Origin: Chloracidobacterium sp. | Lineage (GTDB): Bacteria; Acidobacteriota; Blastocatellia; Pyrinomonadales; Pyrinomonadaceae | Length of the DNA: 64,000 nucleotides | Direction of reading: 5' to 3' | Assembly (NCBI GenBank): GCA_015075585.1 | Contig: JABTUB010000001.1 | Coordinates: forward strand, 1,660,501-1,724,500 | Shown: in pieces, positions 59,808 to 64,000 of the stretch | Numbering within the stretch: the stretch's first letter is position 1 | Layout: each line of letters opens with the position of its first letter | Made by a program: the position numbers and the translations under genes | The notes under the pieces: generated by a model | Told to the model about the DNA's origin: nothing | Databases searched by the model: none | The model's input: the letters and a program-made list of their open reading frames with translations, nothing else

Positions 59808-60908
59808 ATGAAGATAATGACGATATTCGGGACACGCCCCGAGATCATTCGACTTAGCCTTATTATGCGGCTGCTCGACCAGCACAGCGAGCACGTTACT
59901 GTACACACCGGGCAAAATTATCACGAAAGCCTGAGCGACATCTTCATACGCGATCTTGGCGTCAGAACGCCTGATGTCCACCTCGGGATACGTTCTTCGT
60001 CGTTTGGCGAACAGATGGGCCTGATCGTCACGAAATGTGATGAGGTTATGGCCGAACACAAGCCTGATCGGATACTTATTCTCGGCGACACGAACAGCGC
60101 ATTGAGTGCCATTGTTGCCGCTCGGCGCGGCATTCCCGTCTTTCACATGGAGGCGGGCAACCGCTGCTACGACGATCGTGTCCCCGAGGAGATCAATCGG
60201 CGCATCATCGACCATTCGAGCACTGTCTTGATGCCGTACACGCAGCGCAGCAAGGAGAATTTGGTCCGGGAAGGTATCGACCGTGACCGGATTTTCGTAA
60301 CAGGCAATCCGATAAAAGAAGTACTCGATGATTTTCAGCCTCAGATCGACGGCAGCGGAGTCCTGCGAACACTGAACGTCGCTCCGTTCGAATATGTTCT
60401 CGTAACGCTTCATCGAGCTGAGAATGTTGATATTCCCCGGCGTATAGCAGGGATATTCAAGGCGTTTGCCGCAATTTCCCAAAAATTCGACAAAGACATT
60501 CTGGTCAGCGTTCACCCGAGAACGGCGGAACGCATAAAGGAGTACGGCATTGATGCCGGCACCGCCCGAGTGCGGCTTCTGAATGCAATGGGCTTCTTCG
60601 ATTTTGTAAAGCTTGAAAAAAATTCGCTGGCAGTGCTGACCGACAGCGGTACAGTGCAGGAGGAGTGTTCGATATTCGGCATTCCGAACGTAACTCTGCG
60701 CGATGTGACGGAGAGGCCTGAGACGGTAGAATGCGGCAGCAATATCATTAGCGGCGCCGATCCGGAAGATATCGTCCGAGCAGCCGAACTTGCGATAGCC
60801 CAGCCGGCAAACTGGCAGCCGCCGGCAGAGTATATGACAACGAATGTATCGCAAGCGGTCAGCAAGATCGTCCTCGGATACCTTAGCCTTCGACGCCACA
60901 CTTCATAG
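59808..60908 (+). CDS. capG: UDP-N-acetyl-L-aminosugar 2-epimerase (CapG/WbjD, WecB-like)
   Basis: 366 residues. The WecB-type fold starts MTIFGTRPEIIRLSLIMRLL, with HTGQNYH near 33, MEAGNRCYDDRVPEEINR near 110 and the C-terminal TDSGTVQEEC near 275. It epimerises C2 of the UDP-6-deoxy-L-hexosamine formed by CapE and the reductase. Three bases after capE, so co-translated. The substrate is set by context: CapG/WbjD act on the L-sugar, WecB on UDP-GlcNAc. Confidence 0.88.
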   Translation: MKIMTIFGTRPEIIRLSLIMRLLDQHSEHVTVHTGQNYHESLSDIFIRDLGVRTPDVHLGIRSSSFGEQMGLIVTKCDEVMAEHKPDRILILGDTNSALSAIVAARRGIPVFHMEAGNRCYDDRVPEEINRRIIDHSSTVLMPYTQRSKENLVREGIDRDRIFVTGNPIKEVLDDFQPQIDGSGVLRTLNVAPFEYVLVTLHRAENVDIPRRIAGIFKAFAAISQKFDKDILVSVHPRTAERIKEYGIDAGTARVRLLNAMGFFDFVKLEKNSLAVLTDSGTVQEECSIFGIPNVTLRDVTERPETVECGSNIISGADPEDIVRAAELAIAQPANWQPPAEYMTTNVSQAVSKIVLGYLSLRRHTS

Positions 60909-60925
60909 GAGAACTGTGAAGGAGT

Positions 60926-62155
60926 ATGGCGACGGACGAAAAGAAAAGGACGCTTTGGATCGTCAGCGAATTGTATTATCCGGAAATGACCTCGACCGGA
61001 TATTATCTGACGCGTACGGCTGAAGACATGGCGGCTCATTTCAACGTCAAGGTCATCTGCGGCCAGCCTAACTATTCCGCACGCGGTACACGCGCCGACC
61101 GGTATGAGATCCATAACGGTGTAGAAATATTTCGAGCCTTAGGCAGCACGCTTAATAAGAACGTCATTCTTTTCCGTCTCGTAAATATGGCGACGCTCGG
61201 CATCGGGATGTTCTTGAGAGCCGTCGCAAGCTTCAGGCGAAGGAACATCGTCCTTGTAGTAACAACGCCGCCGTCGATGCCGTTCGTTACCGCTCTGGCG
61301 GCTCTGATAAGGGGGGCAAACTACGTCCCGCTTATCCACGACAATTACCCCGAAATACTCTTCGCCGTCGGCAAGGCAAAAGAGTCTTCAATGCTGACTT
61401 CGTTCATCGCGTTGATGAACCGCTGGTTGTTTAAGCACGCAGCACGAATTATCGTCGTTGGACGTGATATGAAAGACCTTGTCAGCGAGAAGGCCCGCGG
61501 TCTGGACGTACCGATCGATATTATTCAGAATTGGGCAGAACTTGAGACCGTCGAGCCTCGTCCGCGCAGCGAGAACACATTACTGCAAGAACTTGGCATC
61601 GTCGATAAGACCGTTTTCCTCTATGCCGGAAATATGGGACATCCGAATGACATAGAGACCATTGTTGCTGCTGCAGAGCAGCTTAAGGCTCGGAATGATA
61701 TTCACTTCATTTTCCTTGGTTCGGGTGTAAAGCGCCGTTGGCTCGAAGATTCGGTTAGGGGCCGAAAGTTGGAGAATGTATCTGTCCTTGAACCGAGGCC
61801 GCGGAGCGAACAGGCCGTCTTCCTGAACGCGTGTGATGTTGCTATTGTTTCGCTCGTAAGCAAGATGCGGGGCGTTTCGATGCCGAGCCGCACATACAAC
61901 ATACTTGCCGCAGGCAAACCGATCCTGGCTCTTACGGACGAACGAAGCGAACTCGCGACGGTTATCGACGAAGATAATGTCGGATGGCATATTCGGCCGG
62001 GCAACACCAATGCATTGCTTACCGTGATCGATCAGATACTTAGTTCAAAGAAGGATCTCGCGGAAATGAGCGAACGGGCGCGAAACTCTGCACTGACGAA
62101 ATATTCTGCCGCAACAGCGTCCGAAAATTATCTCGCGGCACTCTCGCAATGCTGA
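60926..62155 (+). CDS. Glycosyltransferase family 4, WbuB-like
   Basis: 409 residues, with GAAGGAG just before the ATG. LWIVSELYYPEMTSTGYYLTR opens the GT-B fold; VFLYAGNMGHPNDIETIVAA near 230 and the nucleotide-binding RSEQAVFLNACDVAIVSL near 293 follow. The PNYSARGTR and YVPLIHDNYPEI sequences match WbuB/WbuB-like enzymes, which transfer L-FucNAc in O-antigen clusters and are usually encoded directly after the capE-F-G genes, as here. It probably transfers the sugar made by the three preceding enzymes. Confidence 0.88.
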   Translation: MATDEKKRTLWIVSELYYPEMTSTGYYLTRTAEDMAAHFNVKVICGQPNYSARGTRADRYEIHNGVEIFRALGSTLNKNVILFRLVNMATLGIGMFLRAVASFRRRNIVLVVTTPPSMPFVTALAALIRGANYVPLIHDNYPEILFAVGKAKESSMLTSFIALMNRWLFKHAARIIVVGRDMKDLVSEKARGLDVPIDIIQNWAELETVEPRPRSENTLLQELGIVDKTVFLYAGNMGHPNDIETIVAAAEQLKARNDIHFIFLGSGVKRRWLEDSVRGRKLENVSVLEPRPRSEQAVFLNACDVAIVSLVSKMRGVSMPSRTYNILAAGKPILALTDERSELATVIDEDNVGWHIRPGNTNALLTVIDQILSSKKDLAEMSERARNSALTKYSAATASENYLAALSQC

Positions 62156-63183
62156 CGATATCCGTTACAGCGGCAGCAACATTTCTCGTAACGCTTGTCG
62201 GCGTATGGCAATTTCGCGCTTTTGCCCTTTCACGAAGCATACTCGATCATCCGAACGAACGGAGTTCTCACACCACGCCGACACCACGCGGCGGCGGCGT
62301 CATAGCCGCTATAACGATACTCATCGCATTTTGCGCAGGGTCATATTTTCTCGGCGTGAACGTGCCTGTATGGTATGTAATTGCCGCGGCACTTGTGATC
62401 ATTGTCGGGTGGCTGGATGATGTTCATTCACTCTCTTTCCTTATACGCCTCGCGGTGCATCTTGGAGCCGCAGCCTTAGTAATGATTGCCTATGGAGCAA
62501 TGCCTGTGCTTTCATTTCCGGGAGAAGTAAGTCTGACGATCGGGGCCGCTTCCTTGATCCTGGGCGGTTTATGGATCGTCTGGATGACCAACGCCTACAA
62601 TTTTATGGACGGCATTGACGGGATCGCAGGCCTGCAGGCTATTGTTGCCGGAATTGGCTGGTTCGCGTACGGAATGCTGTCGGGCAACCGGCCGAATGCG
62701 ATGGTCTTCGGAGCAACTATAGCGGCCGCCTCCGCTGCATTTTTGCTGTTCAACTGGCAGCCCGCAAAGATATTCATGGGCGATGCGGGGAGCAGCTTCC
62801 TTGGCTTTTGTCTGTCATCTTTTCCGTTCGTTATACACAAAGGTGAACCGATCGCAGACACAAGAGCTCTGATCTTCTCCATCGTAATTGTTTGGCCATT
62901 CGTTTTTGATTCCGTATTTACCATCACTCGGCGGCTCGTGCGCGGCGAAAGGGTTTGGCAGGCTCACCGCGAGCACCTTTATCAAAGGCTCGTCATCGGA
63001 GGCAGGCCGCACTGGGCGATGGCAACGCTCTACGGTGCTATTGCGGCACTCGCCGGGACGGCAACGCTATTTGCACTCTTCGGCGGGCTTTCGTACGGTG
63101 CTCTGATCGTATTCGGCGTACTGCTCATTACGTTCCTTGCCGTCTTGCTGCTTTCTGTGAAGTATGGAGAAAGGAAGTTATGA
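62149..63183 (+). CDS. Undecaprenyl-phosphate sugar-1-phosphate transferase (WecA/MraY family)
   Basis: 344 residues with about ten membrane helices. Family motifs: NERSSHTTPTPRGGG near 38, GWLDDVHSL near 84, NAYNFMDGIDGIAG near 145 with the catalytic Asp, FMGDAGSSFLGF near 206, and the HREHLYQRL motif near 274 (WbpL/WecA type). It loads the first sugar-1-phosphate onto undecaprenyl phosphate, starting each repeat unit. WbpL-type enzymes use UDP-FucNAc, UDP-QuiNAc or UDP-GlcNAc, fitting the upstream pathway. It starts inside the previous gene and overlaps the next by ATGA. Confidence 0.92.
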   Translation: MLTISVTAAATFLVTLVGVWQFRAFALSRSILDHPNERSSHTTPTPRGGGVIAAITILIAFCAGSYFLGVNVPVWYVIAAALVIIVGWLDDVHSLSFLIRLAVHLGAAALVMIAYGAMPVLSFPGEVSLTIGAASLILGGLWIVWMTNAYNFMDGIDGIAGLQAIVAGIGWFAYGMLSGNRPNAMVFGATIAAASAAFLLFNWQPAKIFMGDAGSSFLGFCLSSFPFVIHKGEPIADTRALIFSIVIVWPFVFDSVFTITRRLVRGERVWQAHREHLYQRLVIGGRPHWAMATLYGAIAALAGTATLFALFGGLSYGALIVFGVLLITFLAVLLLSVKYGERKL

Positions 63184-63980
63184 CCAAGAAATACTCATTC
63201 GACTTCATTTCGTTCGGCGTTCCTGTTTCTTTCACCTCGAACGACGCGGAGCTTTTTGAAAAGGGAAGCCAGATAATACGGAGTGCTCTCCTGGAAAGGT
63301 GTGATCCATACCTCGCCGATAATGCCGCGAACTTGTTGACACTGAACAGGGTCGGAGAACAGGCCGCTATTTCTATTGACGGCGAAGTTGAAGGGGCTTG
63401 TGAATTAACAGAAGGCTTCTTCAAGTATTTCGACACAAGAGTGCGGTTGCTGATCGCTGAACGCGCACCTGATGTCGTGTTCCTGCACAGCGGTGCAATT
63501 GGCTGGAACGGTAAAGTGATCCTTTTCCCCGGCGACAGTTTTGCGGGCAAGACCACGGTCGTAGCTGAATTTCTGCGCCGCGGTGCAACCTATTACTCGG
63601 ACGAATACGCCGTAATTGACCATTCAGGCAATGTGCATCCTTTCGCGCGGAAACTTTGGCTCAGGGACTTCGACGATCCGTCATCTCGGATCATTACCGA
63701 TCCGCGTGCATTGGGCGGTTCTGTTGCTGAGGGTGCTGCACCCGTTTGCGCCGTTATGTTTCTCGAGTATAGGAAGAACAGCAGATTCAGGCCGCACCTT
63801 CTGACAGCAGGCGAAGGTCTGATGCGATTGCTGAGACAAACAACCTCATTAAAATTTTCACCGAAATTTGCAATTAAGGTCTTGAACGAACTCGCATCTC
63901 GTGTTACCTTTGTTGAAAGTACGCGGAGTAATGCAAAAAATTTTGTTGATAAAGCCATTCTCTTTATTGACAAGTTGTAA
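63180..63980 (+). CDS. HprK-like P-loop kinase-fold protein in the capsule locus
   Basis: 266 residues from the ATG at 63180, which overlaps the transferase stop and has GGAAG upstream. The P-loop is FPGDSFAGKTTVVAEFL (near 116-126), with the HPr kinase-type acidic YYSDEYAVID block near 139 and a His-containing upstream strand LHSGAIGWNG near 101. It lacks the N-terminal HprK domain and the terminal HPr(Ser) catalytic loop is not evident. Such short HprK-like proteins are common next to polysaccharide and lasso-peptide genes; their role is unknown. The window ends 20 bases after the stop. Confidence 0.8.
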   Translation: MTKKYSFDFISFGVPVSFTSNDAELFEKGSQIIRSALLERCDPYLADNAANLLTLNRVGEQAAISIDGEVEGACELTEGFFKYFDTRVRLLIAERAPDVVFLHSGAIGWNGKVILFPGDSFAGKTTVVAEFLRRGATYYSDEYAVIDHSGNVHPFARKLWLRDFDDPSSRIITDPRALGGSVAEGAAPVCAVMFLEYRKNSRFRPHLLTAGEGLMRLLRQTTSLKFSPKFAIKVLNELASRVTFVESTRSNAKNFVDKAILFIDKL

Positions 63981-64000
63981 TTCTTAGATAAAATAGGCGT

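Noticed and set aside
59712..60899. A 395-codon minus-strand frame opposite capG
   Set aside because: capG has intact catalytic motifs and operon overlaps; the reverse frame has no recognisable domain.

Overview
The window looks like a piece of a bacterial chromosome, most likely from an Acidobacteriota member of the Blastocatellia/Pyrinomonadaceae type. This placement is inferred from gene content: a secreted FG-GAP/VCBS-repeat protein, REP-associated transposases, two SLBB exporters, a type IV prepilin peptidase, an AIM24 protein and 2-oxoacid:ferredoxin oxidoreductase beside Gram-negative envelope genes. No 16S rRNA gene is present to confirm it. Base composition is moderate, many starts are TTG or GTG, and coding density is high with frequent ATGA stop/start overlaps.

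Layout. Positions 1-8.8 kb hold housekeeping genes: a metallophosphoesterase, a secreted phosphodiesterase, asnS, an ABC exporter, and an AmgK-like sugar kinase with a MurU-like nucleotidyltransferase. Positions 8.9-21.2 kb hold a VCBS-repeat protein, a UMF1-type MFS permease, LOG and AIM24 proteins, a divergent PTS enzyme I, an SLBB export protein, the RNase P RNA (rnpB), a ribbon-helix-helix protein, a TPR protein, prepilin peptidase and a GltD-like iron-sulfur flavoprotein. Positions 21.3-24.3 kb form a decaying accessory patch: a REP-type Y1 transposase inside nested perfect inverted repeats, a gene fragment behind it, a second transposase remnant with twin hairpins, and two genes each interrupted near the 3' end by one in-frame stop codon. 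Positions 24.3-28.7 kb hold an amidase, a VOC protein, a Crp/Fnr regulator, a DUF3565 protein and an iron-sulfur repair protein (Ric/YtfE) with a His/Cys/Gly-rich tail.

Positions 29-32.9 kb hold korA and korB. Between them sits an intact hicBA toxin-antitoxin module, preceded by a dead hicB copy carrying three in-frame stops. Positions 32.9-43.2 kb hold an alpha/beta hydrolase, a NapH-like polyferredoxin with a TPR tail, tRNA-Cys and tRNA-Gly flanking a heptamer-repeat hairpin, a peptide-binding protein, nagZ, a HIT protein, a Tat-exported asparaginase-type Ntn hydrolase and mutS.

Positions 43.3-64 kb are one long plus-strand exopolysaccharide/capsule locus of Wzx/Wzy type: SLBB exporter, Wzc-like tyrosine kinase, GDP-L-fucose genes (fcl, gmd), glycosyltransferases, flippase, methyltransferase, polymerase, and heptose activation genes including a nucleotidyltransferase-isomerase fusion. 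It continues with a CapE/RmlD-like/WecB-like set for a UDP-N-acetyl-L-6-deoxyhexosamine, a WbuB-like transferase, a WecA/MraY-family initiating transferase and an HprK-like P-loop protein. Together these genes predict a polymer containing L-fucose (or a derivative), a heptose and an N-acetylated L-6-deoxyhexosamine. I found no CRISPR array, prophage or rRNA. The features most worth a second look are the decaying patch, the hicBA insertion in the kor operon, the heptose enzyme fusion, the catalytically altered enzyme I and the metal-binding tail on Ric.
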